This document shows positions 25,041-34,811 of a stretch of 64,000 nucleotides of DNA, piece after piece. The DNA is taken from assembly GCA_019241525.1 (NCBI GenBank), contig JAFAWY010000091.1:1-64000 (forward strand), written 5' to 3'. Source of the DNA: Pseudonocardiales bacterium. Lineage in GTDB: Bacteria; Actinomycetota; Actinomycetes; Mycobacteriales; Pseudonocardiaceae. Made by a program: the position numbers and the translations under genes. Every line of letters begins with the position of its first letter. Within the stretch, counting starts at the first letter, position 1. The notes beneath the pieces are model-generated. The model made no database searches. It saw nothing but the letters and a program-made list of their open reading frames with translations, and was not told the DNA's origin.

Positions 25041-25875
25041 GTTCAATTGCGCGCGTCTCCGCAACCGTGAGCTCAAACTCACATACAGCAAGGTCATCGA
25101 CCATATGTGCGGGATTAGTCGTGCCAGTAAGGATAACCATTCCTAACTGCAGAGCAAATCGGATGATCACCTGCGCCGCCGAACGCTGGTGACGACGGGC
25201 AATATCGTTAACGAGCGAGCTACGGACGGCTCGCTCGTTGGCAGTGAGTAGGGAGAATCCCTGATAGGTCACCCCTTCGCGCGCACAGATGGCGCGCATG
25301 CTCGCATCCCATCCCTGCGATGCGTAGCAACGGTTCTGGACGAATGCCGGACGCACCCGCGCTCTCCGAAGCAGGGTTAGGAGCTGGTCGGGTGCAAAAT
25401 TGCTCACTCCGATAAAACGTACTTTGCCCGCGTCGTAAAAGCTTTCCATGACACGCCAGGCTTCGATATCGGCTTTGCCCAGTCCCTGCGGCACAGACGG
25501 AGCATGCAGCAGATAAGAATCTACAACATCTATCCCCAGGTGCGACAGCGAGCGTTCGAAAGATTGTTGAACCTGGCACGCAACGGGTGCGGCCGGATCA
25601 TAAGGCAACCGGTGATCTTGGCCCGACCGGAAAGTGAATTTGGTTTGGACAAGGACGTCTTCACGACGCAGCAGTCCTCGCTGCAACTCAGCCTGCAGTG
25701 CACGTCCCACGTCAGCTTCGCGGTAATGCCGGCGCTGATTGGCCGTGTCAACCCCGCGAAATCCCATCCTCAGCGCCCGCGCAACGAGATCTGCGGTCCG
25801 CTCTTCTTTCCAGGCTGTCCCATAGAGCAGAGTTGGCACTGTCACCCCGCCGATCTGCCGGGTGCGCTGTGTCAT
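25027..25875 (-). CDS. Aldo/keto reductase
   Basis: Starting at ATG 25875 (GGAGGAG just upstream) gives 282 aa. This NAD(P)H-dependent barrel enzyme reduces carbonyls. Features include GFRGVDTANQRRHYREADVG (Asp and the region of the catalytic Tyr), LVQTKFTF with the Lys, SYLLHAP with the His, and KVRFIGVSNF, then IVLTGTTNPAHM at the cofactor phosphate end. The substrate is unknown. The catalytic Tyr region reads NQRRHYRE rather than the usual A..YGNE, so the Tyr position is shifted slightly and could affect activity. It is divergent from the PPOX-like gene. Confidence 0.85.
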   Translation of the reverse strand: MTQRTRQIGGVTVPTLLYGTAWKEERTADLVARALRMGFRGVDTANQRRHYREADVGRALQAELQRGLLRREDVLVQTKFTFRSGQDHRLPYDPAAPVACQVQQSFERSLSHLGIDVVDSYLLHAPSVPQGLGKADIEAWRVMESFYDAGKVRFIGVSNFAPDQLLTLLRRARVRPAFVQNRCYASQGWDASMRAICAREGVTYQGFSLLTANERAVRSSLVNDIARRHQRSAAQVIIRFALQLGMVILTGTTNPAHMVDDLAVCEFELTVAETRAIEHAGT

Positions 25876-25966
25876 CTCTCCTCCGATGATGGAGGCCGGC
25901 TCGAAGCCCTGCTCCACTAGCACAGACCTTCCCCAGTCGCAGCCTACCCGCTGGTTGAATGTCATC

Positions 25967-26482
25967 GTGCACGAGACACCGGCTGATCTGGCCGCGCTGC
26001 AAGGCCTACTCGACCGCAGCTACACCACTGCAGGTCGCCACCTGCTCAGCATCATCACGCCGGAGCGGCGTCTGAGTGCAGTGCAGGTTGCCGACCGTCT
26101 GACTGGTATGTGCCTGCTGGCCCTGGCGACTGTCACCGCTGATGGTCGACCAATTGTCGGACCAGTTGATGGAATTTTTTTTCGCGGCGCTTTCCATTTT
26201 GGCTCGTCACCGGACTCGGTCCGCTTTCGTCACATCAAAAATCGACCACAGGTCAGTGCGACTCACCTGCCGAGCGAGGAGTTGGCGGTCACTGTCCACG
26301 GTCGCGCGGTTATCCTCGACGTCAATGGGGACGAAGCGGCGGAGTTCCGGCAAACTCTGCTGGAGCTCTACCTTCCACGCTACGGACCGCAGTGGGAGGA
26401 CTTCCTCAATTCCGGCCCGCTCTATGCCCGCATCGATGCCGACCGGATGTTCACTTTGTCCATGCCGCCCGGCAGCGATTGA
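25967..26482 (+). CDS. Pyridoxamine 5'-phosphate oxidase-like flavin-binding protein
   Basis: The 171-aa product from GTG 25967 (TTG 25955 is an alternative; the ATG at 25862 would overlap the divergent reductase) has a split-barrel fold. CLLALATVTADGRPIVGPVD and the strand IFFRGAFHFGSSPDS are typical of the PPOX/Rv2061-like family that binds FMN, F420 or heme. The C-terminal helix (WEDFLNSGPLYARIDADRMF) completes the fold. The ligand and reaction cannot be assigned. It has no close operon partner on the plus strand. Confidence 0.75.
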   Translation: MHETPADLAALQGLLDRSYTTAGRHLLSIITPERRLSAVQVADRLTGMCLLALATVTADGRPIVGPVDGIFFRGAFHFGSSPDSVRFRHIKNRPQVSATHLPSEELAVTVHGRAVILDVNGDEAAEFRQTLLELYLPRYGPQWEDFLNSGPLYARIDADRMFTLSMPPGSD

Positions 26483-26754
26483 GCGCCGCCCGCACCAGCA
26501 ACGTCGCAGGACGGTGTCCGGCACGCACCGTCGCTAGGCTGGCTTAGTGATCGGAAGGCGGTCATGACGGCTCGTTCGTGCCGAAATTAGCTCTTAAGAG
26601 TGGCCAAATGAGCGGAGAGTCACGAATCAAGGGAGGAGCTCGCGGCTACCTGTGTCATCCTTTCGGGGTTCGCAACTTATCGTGAGTTCGCAGACCCCTC
26701 CATGATGGCTCTATCCACACCCTCCGCACAGCTTGCCCACGAGTGATACACACT

Positions 26755-26780
26755 CCACATCATCTGTCCACATGATGTGG
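26755..26780. promoter_or_regulatory. Perfect inverted repeat, possible operator
   Basis: CCACATCAT (26755-26763) and ATGATGTGG (26772-26780) are exact reverse complements with an 8-nt centre. The site ends 37 nt before the GTG start at 26818. Its AT-content and dyad symmetry suit a dimeric repressor site better than a terminator. Confidence 0.45.
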
Positions 26781-26817
26781 ATGTCGGCGCCGTCGCGCTA
26801 TGCATACGGTGCGGGCT

Positions 26818-27402
26818 GTGAGCCAAACGCCAACCTATGACCAGCTGCGTGGCGAGCGAATCAATGCTGATGTGCCACCGAGCGAGGTGGACCCGACACG
26901 GCTGGAACAACCGGGCAGGCACCACCCACTCGACGCACCCGGACTACTGGCGCCTGGTCCGGCGCGGGACGCTGCGGCTCCTCAAGCAACAACCTGGTCT
27001 TGGTTCGAGTCGGTCGAGGGCAAGACCTCCGGCAAACACCACTTCTGGAGCGAGGTGTCGGGCGCCACGGAGGTGTCCGATCCTTCACCAGCCTCGCCGG
27101 CGTGCCGCTCGCGGCTGAGGATGGGCCAAGCCGAGAACGCCGGGGCGGCGAGCGCCACAGAGTGCGATGAATCACTTAGACCATCGCCACCTGGACTCCC
27201 CGCAGCCCTTCCGCCAGTAGCCCACGCACGGCACACGCCATCACACGGCAGTGGCAGCTCTGCGATACCTGCAGGCGCTGTCGACAATCTTTCACGCGAC
27301 AAACCGACCGGTGTCCGCTGCGGTCATCCCGGGCCCGGTTTGCATCCCCCAACAGCAGACAGGGCAGCAACCGCGTACCTGATGCCCAAGGCCGTTCATT
27401 AG
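26818..27402 (+). CDS. Disordered hypothetical protein (YDQLRGERINADVP type)
   Basis: GTG 26818 begins a 194-aa frame whose N-terminus, TYDQLRGERINADVPPSEVD, matches an N-terminal signature I recall from hypothetical proteins of Pseudonocardiaceae. The rest is Pro/Ala/Ser-rich and appears unstructured, with one WSWFESVEG segment. The C-terminal half lacks conserved features and may have shifted frame. Function is unknown. Confidence 0.45.
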   Translation: MSQTPTYDQLRGERINADVPPSEVDPTRLEQPGRHHPLDAPGLLAPGPARDAAAPQATTWSWFESVEGKTSGKHHFWSEVSGATEVSDPSPASPACRSRLRMGQAENAGAASATECDESLRPSPPGLPAALPPVAHARHTPSHGSGSSAIPAGAVDNLSRDKPTGVRCGHPGPGLHPPTADRAATAYLMPKAVH

Positions 27403-27668
27403 CCAGCCATCACGCTGCGCGATTCGGGTGTGGGGCCACCTCGTGCATCCGGAATCGAAGTGGTGGGGCAAGTGCATGCGTCGACGGCGTGAGTGACCGC
27501 GATCACCACCAGCGCGCTGAAATTCGGACGCACGGCCCGTGAAGCAAGGGCCTGTACGGGTGTCCGGCAAGCATGGGAGTGTCACCGGAAGCGATCCCTG
27601 GCTGGCTGGCCGGGCCCTGACCTACGGGCCGGCAGCCAGCGGTGTCCTGGTGGATCGGGAGGTGTGCG

Positions 27669-29513
27669 ATGCGGTCACGACGATGCGTCCTATTCCGCGC
27701 ACGAAGGCTGGCGTGGAGTGTGCTCGTCTCAGTGATCATGCTCCTCACCATTGGCTGTGCCGGCCAGACGACGCCGCGAAACGGACGGCCGGTGGAAGGT
27801 GGGGTGGCCACCTTCGCCGAACGGCCGAACGCCACGCCGAACTACATTTTCCCATTCATGGGAACCCAATACTTCAGCGTAACCAATGGGCCAGACTTCC
27901 AGGCACTCATGTACCGGCCGCTGTACTGGTTCGGCGACGACGGAAAGCCCGTCTTGAACGACAAATTGAGCCTCGCCGACTACCCTACTTTTACCGATGC
28001 CAACCGCAGCGTGACCGTGAAGCTGCGCGACTACGCCTGGTCCGACAACACGAAAGTGACAGCTGACGGCGTTATCTTCTGGATCAATATGATGCGGGCG
28101 GAGAAGAAGAACTGGGCCGTATATGTACCGGGCGGAATTCCCGACGACATCGACTCGGTGATCGCGGACACGCCGAACCAGGTGACCTTCCATCTCAACA
28201 AGAGCTACAGCGCGAACTGGTTCGTGTATAACGAGCTGTCCCAGATCACCCCACTCCCCCACGCCTGGGACCGTACGGCGACAGGCCCCAGCGACTGCGA
28301 ACATACGATGAGCGACTGTACCGCTGTCTACGATTATCTCACCGGGCAGGCGAAAAGCATCAACAGCTACGCGATGAATCCGCTGTGGCAGGTGGTGAAC
28401 GGACCGTGGCGATTGAAATCCTTCAATGCGGATGGCAATGTCAGCTTCGTCCCCAACAAATCCTACTCGGGACCGAACAAACCTCACCTCGACCAGTTCA
28501 ATGAGGCACCGTTTTCAGACAACGCCGCCGAGTACAACGTCCTGCGCTCCGGCGACAATTCCATCCAGGTCGGCTACCTGCCGCCGGAGGCGGCACCAGC
28601 TAAGCCGGACGGCCAGGAAATGGGCCACAACCCGCTGGAGGCTAATTACACCCTCGACCGGTGGCATAGCTTTGCGGTCAACTACTTCTTACTCAACAAC
28701 CACAATCCCAAGGTCGGCCCGATCTTCCAGCAGCAGTATGTCCGGCAGGCGCTGGAGTCCCTCATCGACCAGAAATCGATCATCAGAGTGGTGGCCCGCG
28801 GCTACGGCGTGCCGACCAACGGCCCGGTGCCCACGACGCCACCGAACCCGTACGCGAGTGCCGAGACAGAGCCCAATCCATTCACCTACGATCCTGATCG
28901 CGCCGAAAAACTGCTTGCTGATCATGGTTGGAGCACTCCGCGCGATGGTGTGGGTACCTGCGAGCGACCGGGTCCAGGCCCTCACCAGTGCGGATCGGGA
29001 GTGCCAGCCGGCGCGAGACTGGAATTCCAAATGATCTACGCCACCGGCACCCAGACAACCACGCTGGCAATGCAGCAGCTGCAGTCCTCGGCGACCAAGG
29101 TCGGCATCAAGGTCGATCTACGGGGCGCGCCGTTCAACACCGTGATCGGCACCGCCAGTCCGTGTGATGCCAGTAAGCCCGATTGCAACTGGCAAATGGC
29201 TAACTGGGGCGGCGGCTGGGTCTTTGCACCAGATTACTACCCCACCGGCGAGCAAATTTTCGCCACCGGAGCGGGATCCAATCAGGGTAGTTTTTCCGAC
29301 CCGAAACTTGACGAACTCATCGCCGCCACGCAGTACAGCGACTCACCAGAGGCTATGCAGGCCTACGCGCAGTACGGCTCGCAGACCCTGCCGGTGATCT
29401 GGATGCCGAACAATGACTACCAGCTGACCGAGATCGCGAACAACCTCAAAGGAGTCACTCCGCAGAACCCCTATTTGAACATCACGCCGGAGGATTGGTA
29501 CTACGTGAAATGA
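27669..29513 (+). CDS. ABC transporter substrate-binding lipoprotein, family 5 (peptide/nickel type)
   Basis: The 614-aa protein starts at ATG 27669 behind GGGAGG. A signal peptide with lipobox-like TIGC anchors it to the outer face of the membrane. The SBP_bac_5 fold is visible: GTQYFSVTNGPDFQALMYRP at the start, then TFTDANRSVTVKLRDYAWSD, GPWRLKSFN and FQQQYVRQALESLIDQKSII. An extra Cys-rich loop near residue 430 (GTCERPGPGPHQCG) may be a disulfide. It binds oligopeptides, nickel complexes or sugars; the sequence does not decide. It overlaps the first permease gene by ATGA. Confidence 0.9.
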   Translation: MRSRRCVLFRARRLAWSVLVSVIMLLTIGCAGQTTPRNGRPVEGGVATFAERPNATPNYIFPFMGTQYFSVTNGPDFQALMYRPLYWFGDDGKPVLNDKLSLADYPTFTDANRSVTVKLRDYAWSDNTKVTADGVIFWINMMRAEKKNWAVYVPGGIPDDIDSVIADTPNQVTFHLNKSYSANWFVYNELSQITPLPHAWDRTATGPSDCEHTMSDCTAVYDYLTGQAKSINSYAMNPLWQVVNGPWRLKSFNADGNVSFVPNKSYSGPNKPHLDQFNEAPFSDNAAEYNVLRSGDNSIQVGYLPPEAAPAKPDGQEMGHNPLEANYTLDRWHSFAVNYFLLNNHNPKVGPIFQQQYVRQALESLIDQKSIIRVVARGYGVPTNGPVPTTPPNPYASAETEPNPFTYDPDRAEKLLADHGWSTPRDGVGTCERPGPGPHQCGSGVPAGARLEFQMIYATGTQTTTLAMQQLQSSATKVGIKVDLRGAPFNTVIGTASPCDASKPDCNWQMANWGGGWVFAPDYYPTGEQIFATGAGSNQGSFSDPKLDELIAATQYSDSPEAMQAYAQYGSQTLPVIWMPNNDYQLTEIANNLKGVTPQNPYLNITPEDWYYVK

Positions 29514-30457
29514 CCGGATTCATCACCCGGCGGTTACTGCAGTCCCTGATCGTTGTGTTGCTTGTAACGGTGATCGTTTTCATCCTGCTCCACCTGCTCC
29601 CCGGGGGACCAGCGCGTGCGCAGCTCGGACCCCGGGCCACGCCGACCGCGATCGCGAGCTTTAACCATCAGATGGGCTACGACCGACCCGTTCCGGTCCA
29701 GTACTGGAACTGGCTAACCCAGCTGGCCACCGGCAATCTGGGTTTCTCGACGCAATTCAACCAATCGGTCATCTCGTTGATCGCTGAGCGGCTCCCCAAA
29801 ACCCTCGTTCTGACAATTCTGTCTATCATCTTGGCCCTCGCCGTGGCGATCCCACTGGGCATACTGCAAGCGGTGAGGCGCAACAACCTGGCAGATTACG
29901 TGATCACCTTCTGGGCGTTTGTTTTCTACGCAACGCCATCATTTTTTCTCGGCGTCGTGCTCATCGTGGTGTTTTCGGTTTACCTGCCGATCCTGCCCGC
30001 AGAAGCACCCCAGAGCGCATCGATCCAGGTGATCTTGTCCCAACCGGGTGGCCTGATTCTGCCGGTGGCGACCCTAGCCTTGCTGACCATCGCGCAGTTC
30101 TCCCGGTACATGCGGTCGTCAGTAATCGAAAATCTTGCTGAGGACTACGTGCGCACGGCCAGAGCAAAGGGTGCGGGCGAACGGACTGTGTTGATCCACC
30201 ACGTGCTCCGCAATTCGCTGATTCCGATTGCCACCCTGCTCGGCCTGTCCTTGCCGACCATCTTCTCGGGTGCACTGATCACCGAGGCGGTGTTCAACTT
30301 CCCCGGTATGGGTCAGCTGTTCTGGACCGCCGCGCAAACGCAGGACTACCCGATCATGCTCGGCATCACTGTGCTCATCGGGGTGGTTACGGTGATCGGC
30401 TCGCTGCTCGCCGACCTCGCCTATGCCGTTCTGGACCCCAGAGTGAGGTTCGCATGA
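29510..30457 (+). CDS. ABC transporter permease, DppB type
   Basis: The 315-aa membrane protein begins MTGFITRRLLQSLIVVLLVT, the standard DppB/OppB N-terminus with the first membrane helix. It has LLPGGPARAQLG in the outer loop and an EAA loop near residue 203-225 (YVRTARAKGAGERTVLIHHV) that contacts the ATPase. About six membrane segments are visible. It overlaps the binding-protein stop and the next permease start by 4 nt each, so translation is probably coupled. Confidence 0.92.
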   Translation: MTGFITRRLLQSLIVVLLVTVIVFILLHLLPGGPARAQLGPRATPTAIASFNHQMGYDRPVPVQYWNWLTQLATGNLGFSTQFNQSVISLIAERLPKTLVLTILSIILALAVAIPLGILQAVRRNNLADYVITFWAFVFYATPSFFLGVVLIVVFSVYLPILPAEAPQSASIQVILSQPGGLILPVATLALLTIAQFSRYMRSSVIENLAEDYVRTARAKGAGERTVLIHHVLRNSLIPIATLLGLSLPTIFSGALITEAVFNFPGMGQLFWTAAQTQDYPIMLGITVLIGVVTVIGSLLADLAYAVLDPRVRFA

Positions 30458-31347
30458 CCGCCATTCCCGCCGGGGACGCGACGCTGCAACACTCGCCCAA
30501 GACACATGGCTTCACGCGGACCATGTCCGCTGTGCTGACGAACAAGCTCGCCGTGGTCGGTCTCGGGATCATCGTGGCGTTCATTCTGTTCTGCTATGCC
30601 GGCCCGCTGATCTATCACACCGACCAAATACACATCGAGTTGTCCCGGGCCGCGCTGCCACCTTCTGCCGCGCATCCGCTGGGCACCAACGAGGTTGGCT
30701 ACGACCAGCTCGGCAGGTTGATGGTCGGCGGTCAAACGTCCCTTGAAGTGGGAATCGCCGCAGCTTTGCTGGCCACCGTGTTCGGCACGGTGTGGGGTGC
30801 GATTGCCGGCTACACGGGTAGTTTCATTGATTCCGCCATGATGCGTGTTGTTGATGCACTGCTCGCGGTGCCTGCGCTGTTCCTGCTGTTGTTCCTCGCC
30901 TCCATCGCCCGCCCCACAGCGTGGCTGCTGATCTTGGTGATTGCGCTGGTGTCATGGCTCGGCCCGGCTCGCCTGGTACGTGGTGCCGCATTGAGCCTGC
31001 GCACCAGGGATTTCGTGACCTCGGCGCGGCTGATGGGTGGCGGCCCGTGGCGCGCCGTGTTCCGGCATATCGCACCGAACGCGATTGGCATCGTGGTGGT
31101 GAACGCGACCTTCCAAGTAGCAGATGCCATCCTGGTTCTGGCCGCGCTGAGCTTCCTCGGCCTGGGGATACCGCCACCTGCCGCAAACTGGGGGGACATG
31201 CTTTCCAGCGGCATTAGCTACACCTACGCCGGCTACTGGTGGCTGATCTATCCTCCAGGCTTGGCCATCGTCTGTGTCGTGATTGCGTTTAATTTCCTCG
31301 GAGACGCATTACGGGATTCATTCGACGTTCGGTTGCAAAAGAGGTAG
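30454..31347 (+). CDS. ABC transporter permease, DppC type
   Basis: The 297-aa protein has the DppC layout: a cytoplasmic N-terminus, a first membrane helix (LAVVGLGIIVAFILFCYAGP), the periplasmic HPLGTNEVGYDQLGRL motif and five more helices. The EAA loop (FVTSARLMGGGPWRAVFRHI) is near residue 190. It pairs with the DppB-type protein to form the channel. Confidence 0.92.
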   Translation: MTAIPAGDATLQHSPKTHGFTRTMSAVLTNKLAVVGLGIIVAFILFCYAGPLIYHTDQIHIELSRAALPPSAAHPLGTNEVGYDQLGRLMVGGQTSLEVGIAAALLATVFGTVWGAIAGYTGSFIDSAMMRVVDALLAVPALFLLLFLASIARPTAWLLILVIALVSWLGPARLVRGAALSLRTRDFVTSARLMGGGPWRAVFRHIAPNAIGIVVVNATFQVADAILVLAALSFLGLGIPPPAANWGDMLSSGISYTYAGYWWLIYPPGLAIVCVVIAFNFLGDALRDSFDVRLQKR

Positions 31348-31351
31348 ACCG

Positions 31352-33391
31352 GTGACTCCCGTGGTAACCGTTGTTGATCTGCACACCGATATCGCACTGA
31401 GCAAGGGCACCGTGCGCCCGGTGAGCGGCGTGAGTTTTACCGTCAATAAGGGTGAAAGTCTGGGCATTGTCGGTGAATCCGGTTGCGGTAAGACGATGAC
31501 GGCGCTATCGATCATGCGACTGCTGCCGCCTGGCGGGCGGATCGTGGGTGGCTCGATCGCGTTGGCAGACGTCGATCTCGTCGCGATGGATGAAGCCGGT
31601 ATGCGTAGGATCCGCGGTGACCGGGTCGGCATGATCTTCCAGGATCCGATGACCTCGCTCAACCCATGTATGACCATTGGTGATCAGGTCTCCGAAACCG
31701 TTTTGCTGCACCGGGAAGTGACCCGGGAACACGCGCGCGAGCGCGCCGCTGAGGTCCTCGACCTGGTCGGGCTGCCGCACGCCAAAGAGCGGATGAACTC
31801 CTACCCGCACCTGCTGTCCGGCGGGATGCGCCAGCGCGTGGTTATCGCGATGGCACTGGCCTGCGACCCGGAGCTGTTGATTGCCGACGAACCGACGACG
31901 GCACTTGATGCCACCATTCAGAAGCAGATACTTGAGCTCATTGACGATCTGCGCACCCGTTTGGACATGGCAGTCATTTTGGTGACGCACGACCTAGGCG
32001 TCATTGCAGGGCACACCGATCGGGTTGCGGTGATGTACGCAGGAAAGATCATGGAGACCAGCCCGACACCGGAGCTGTTCGCCAACCCGCGGCATCCCTA
32101 CACCGAAGCACTTTTTCGTGCGCGGCCCGAGAATGCGGGTTCTGACCGCAAGCTTTACGCCATCCCTGGCCTGCCTCCTGACCTGTCTGACCCTCCGCGC
32201 GGCTGCCGGTTCGCCGCTCGCTGTGCCTATGCCACCGAGGAATGCCGAGCTCAGGAGCCAGAGCTGACCGGCGACAACCACGCGTTCGCCTGCTTCCACC
32301 CGCTGGGCATCAACCAACAGGCGGCGCCGAACCCGCCCACCCCACTCGCAACCGCTCAAGCAGCTGCCCCTTTGCTGGAGGTACGTAATCTGGTCCGGGA
32401 GTTCCCGGTCACTTCCAACGGTGTGCTGCAACGCAAAATCGGTGCGATAAGCGCGGTGGCGGACGTGTCGTTCACCGTCGGCGCCGAAGAGACGTTCGGT
32501 CTTGTCGGCGAATCTGGCTGCGGCAAAAGCACCATCAGCAGGTTGCTCGTCGCCGCCGACACGCCGACGTCCGGCTCGATCACTTTCGATGGCATCGAGA
32601 TCACCGGCAAATCTAACCGGGAGCTGCGTAAATATCGCGGAGACTTCCAGCTGATGTTCCAGGACCCTTACGCCTCACTGGATCCTCGTATGCGTGTGGG
32701 CTCAATCCTGCGTGAACCACTGGTTATCCAGCACCGCGGATCTGCAGTTGATCAAGAAAATGCTGTGGTCAGGCTGCTCGACGAGGTGGGATTACCGCGC
32801 ACTGCGCTGCGTCAGTACCCCCATGAATTCTCTGGTGGGCAGCGTCAACGCATCGGGCTCGCCCGCGCGCTCGCGCTTCGACCGAAACTGATTGTGGCCG
32901 ATGAGCCAGTGTCCGCACTGGATGTTTCGGTGCAGGCGCAAATCCTCAACTTGATGCGGGACCTGCAGCGTGAGCACCGGCTGACCTATGTGTTCATCTC
33001 GCATGACCTGTCCGTTGTGCGCTATGTGGCCACCACTATCGGCGTGATGTACCTGGGCAAGCTGGTGGAAATCGGTCCAGCCGAGCAGGTGTACACGGCT
33101 CCGGTGCATCCCTACACGCGGGGCTTGATCGATACGATCCCACTGGCTGATCCCCAACGGGAACGGCGCAAGTCCAAAGCCGGCGTCCGAGGTGAGCTGC
33201 CATCGGCGATGAACCCGCCGTCGGGATGCCGGTTCCGCACTCGATGCCCGCGGGCCAGCGACAAGTGCGCCGTAGAGGAACCGCTTATGCTCCCGTTCAG
33301 CGTGCAGGGCCATCGAGCCGCGTGCCACCACCCGCTGCGGTCACCCATCCCGCTGTCCACGAGCGCACACACTGCACCACCCCGGCCCTGA
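31352..33391 (+). CDS. Fused double ATPase of peptide/nickel-type ABC importer (DppD-DppF)
   Basis: GTG 31352 (AGAGG upstream) gives 679 aa. Two complete nucleotide-binding domains occur in tandem. The first has [19 protein letters not shown] and [11 protein letters not shown]. The second has [19 protein letters not shown] and [11 protein letters not shown]. Each is followed by the oligopeptide-transporter C-terminal module with its Cys cluster ([30 protein letters not shown]). The fusion replaces separate DppD and DppF subunits, a known actinobacterial arrangement. It ends 10 nt from the convergent thiolase stop. Confidence 0.93.
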   Translation: MTPVVTVVDLHTDIALSKGTVRPVSGVSFTVNKGESLGIVGESGCGKTMTALSIMRLLPPGGRIVGGSIALADVDLVAMDEAGMRRIRGDRVGMIFQDPMTSLNPCMTIGDQVSETVLLHREVTREHARERAAEVLDLVGLPHAKERMNSYPHLLSGGMRQRVVIAMALACDPELLIADEPTTALDATIQKQILELIDDLRTRLDMAVILVTHDLGVIAGHTDRVAVMYAGKIMETSPTPELFANPRHPYTEALFRARPENAGSDRKLYAIPGLPPDLSDPPRGCRFAARCAYATEECRAQEPELTGDNHAFACFHPLGINQQAAPNPPTPLATAQAAAPLLEVRNLVREFPVTSNGVLQRKIGAISAVADVSFTVGAEETFGLVGESGCGKSTISRLLVAADTPTSGSITFDGIEITGKSNRELRKYRGDFQLMFQDPYASLDPRMRVGSILREPLVIQHRGSAVDQENAVVRLLDEVGLPRTALRQYPHEFSGGQRQRIGLARALALRPKLIVADEPVSALDVSVQAQILNLMRDLQREHRLTYVFISHDLSVVRYVATTIGVMYLGKLVEIGPAEQVYTAPVHPYTRGLIDTIPLADPQRERRKSKAGVRGELPSAMNPPSGCRFRTRCPRASDKCAVEEPLMLPFSVQGHRAACHHPLRSPIPLSTSAHTAPPRP

Positions 33392-33401
33392 CCCACCACG
33401 A

Positions 33402-34616
33402 TCACGAGACGGCCTCGAAAATCGCGGCAAGGCCCTGACCGCCACCGATGCACATTGTCTCCAGCCCGTACCGGCTGCCGCGCCGGTTCATCTCGTGCGC
33501 CAGGGTGGCCAGGATCCGACCACCGGTGGCGCCAACCGGATGTCCCAGTGAGATGCCGGAACCGTTGACGTTGAGCCGGTCGTAGTCGTGTTCGCCGAAA
33601 CCCCACTCCCGCAGGCAGGCGATGACCTGCACAGCAAATGCCTCATTCAGCTCAATCAAGTCGATATCGGCCAGCCTGAGGTCCGCACGATCTAACGCGA
33701 CTGCGGTAGCCGGCACTGGACCGATGCCCATCACTTCGGGATCCACGCCAGCGACCGCCCATGATCGCAACCGGAGCATCTGGCGTAGACCATGGCGTTG
33801 GGCCACGTCGCGAGTGGTGACCACGCACATGGCTGCGCCGTCATTCTGGCCGCTGGAGTTACCGGCGGTCACCGTCGCATCGGGATCGATAGCAGCTCGG
33901 ATCGGGCGCAGCCTGGCTAGGGCATCGAGCGTGGTGCCGGGACGAGGCTGCTCATCCGCGATGACCAGAGCGGGCGATGTACCGGCCGGTCCAGGTACCT
34001 CGACACCGACGATCTCGTCATCGAACAAGCCCTTCGTAATCGCATCGGCGGTGACCTGCTGGGAGCGCAGCGCAAACCGGTCCTGTTCCTCCCGGCTGAT
34101 CCGGTAGCGGGCACGCAGGTTTTCCGCGGTCTCAAGCATGCCGCCGGTGATCGGGTGCGACCTCCCGCCCACTGTGACCCGGGCCCTGGTGAGCCGGTCT
34201 ACCAGCTGGATGTCGCCACAGGCTCCGTGGCGCAGGCCGAGGGCGTAGTGCTCAGCCTGGCTCATCGACTCCACGCCGCCCGCCACGACCAGACCCGCGG
34301 CGCCGGTTCCTACCTGCATCGCCGCGTTAAGGACCGCCTGCAGCCCCGAACCGCAGCGGCGGTCGACCTGGATTCCGGGCACCGACGTGCCGAGTCCGGC
34401 GTCGAGCGCAGCCACACGGCCAATCGCGGGGGCCTCACCGCTGGGGTAGCACTGGCCGAGCACGACGTCGTCGACATCGCCTTCGGCTAGGCCCGTCCTG
34501 GCGAGCAGCGACGTCAGTGCCGACGTGGCTAGATCAGCGGCGCTGAGCCCAGAGAAGACCCCGCCGAACCGGCCGACTGGGGTGCGGATTGGTTCACAGA
34601 TCACAACGTCGATCAC
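33402..34616 (-). CDS. Acetyl-CoA acetyltransferase (thiolase)
   Basis: GTG 34616 (GGAGG 6 nt upstream) gives 404 aa. Thiolase catalytic residues are in place: the nucleophilic Cys in VDRRCGSGLQA (~87), His in LNVNGSGISLGHPVGATGG and the second Cys in ETMCIGGGQG near the C-terminus. NEAFAVQ carries the conserved Asn. It condenses two acetyl-CoA or cleaves 3-ketoacyl-CoA. No other beta-oxidation gene is adjacent, so acetoacetyl-CoA metabolism or ketoacyl degradation cannot be separated. It is divergent from the zinc alcohol dehydrogenase across ~195 nt that should hold both promoters. Confidence 0.93.
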   Translation of the reverse strand: MIDVVICEPIRTPVGRFGGVFSGLSAADLATSALTSLLARTGLAEGDVDDVVLGQCYPSGEAPAIGRVAALDAGLGTSVPGIQVDRRCGSGLQAVLNAAMQVGTGAAGLVVAGGVESMSQAEHYALGLRHGACGDIQLVDRLTRARVTVGGRSHPITGGMLETAENLRARYRISREEQDRFALRSQQVTADAITKGLFDDEIVGVEVPGPAGTSPALVIADEQPRPGTTLDALARLRPIRAAIDPDATVTAGNSSGQNDGAAMCVVTTRDVAQRHGLRQMLRLRSWAVAGVDPEVMGIGPVPATAVALDRADLRLADIDLIELNEAFAVQVIACLREWGFGEHDYDRLNVNGSGISLGHPVGATGGRILATLAHEMNRRGSRYGLETMCIGGGQGLAAIFEAVS

Positions 34617-34811
34617 GTGCCGCCTCCGGCCCGGATACTGCACCACATGAACTAGGGCTTCTCCCGTGGATCGGGAAATTGCGGCCGGTGATCTACGGTA
34701 CAGGCTCATCCATAAACCGGTGGAGATAGCAGACTGGTACTAAGCCGTCGCAAGTATTGATGAGGTTGAGATTCATGATCCGTTGCGGCTGCGTGCTGAG
34801 ACGGTGATGAC

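Noticed and set aside
26800-27402. Lipoprotein or enzyme call for the 194-aa gene
   Set aside because: No signal peptide, lipobox or catalytic motif is present. Only the N-terminal signature is familiar.
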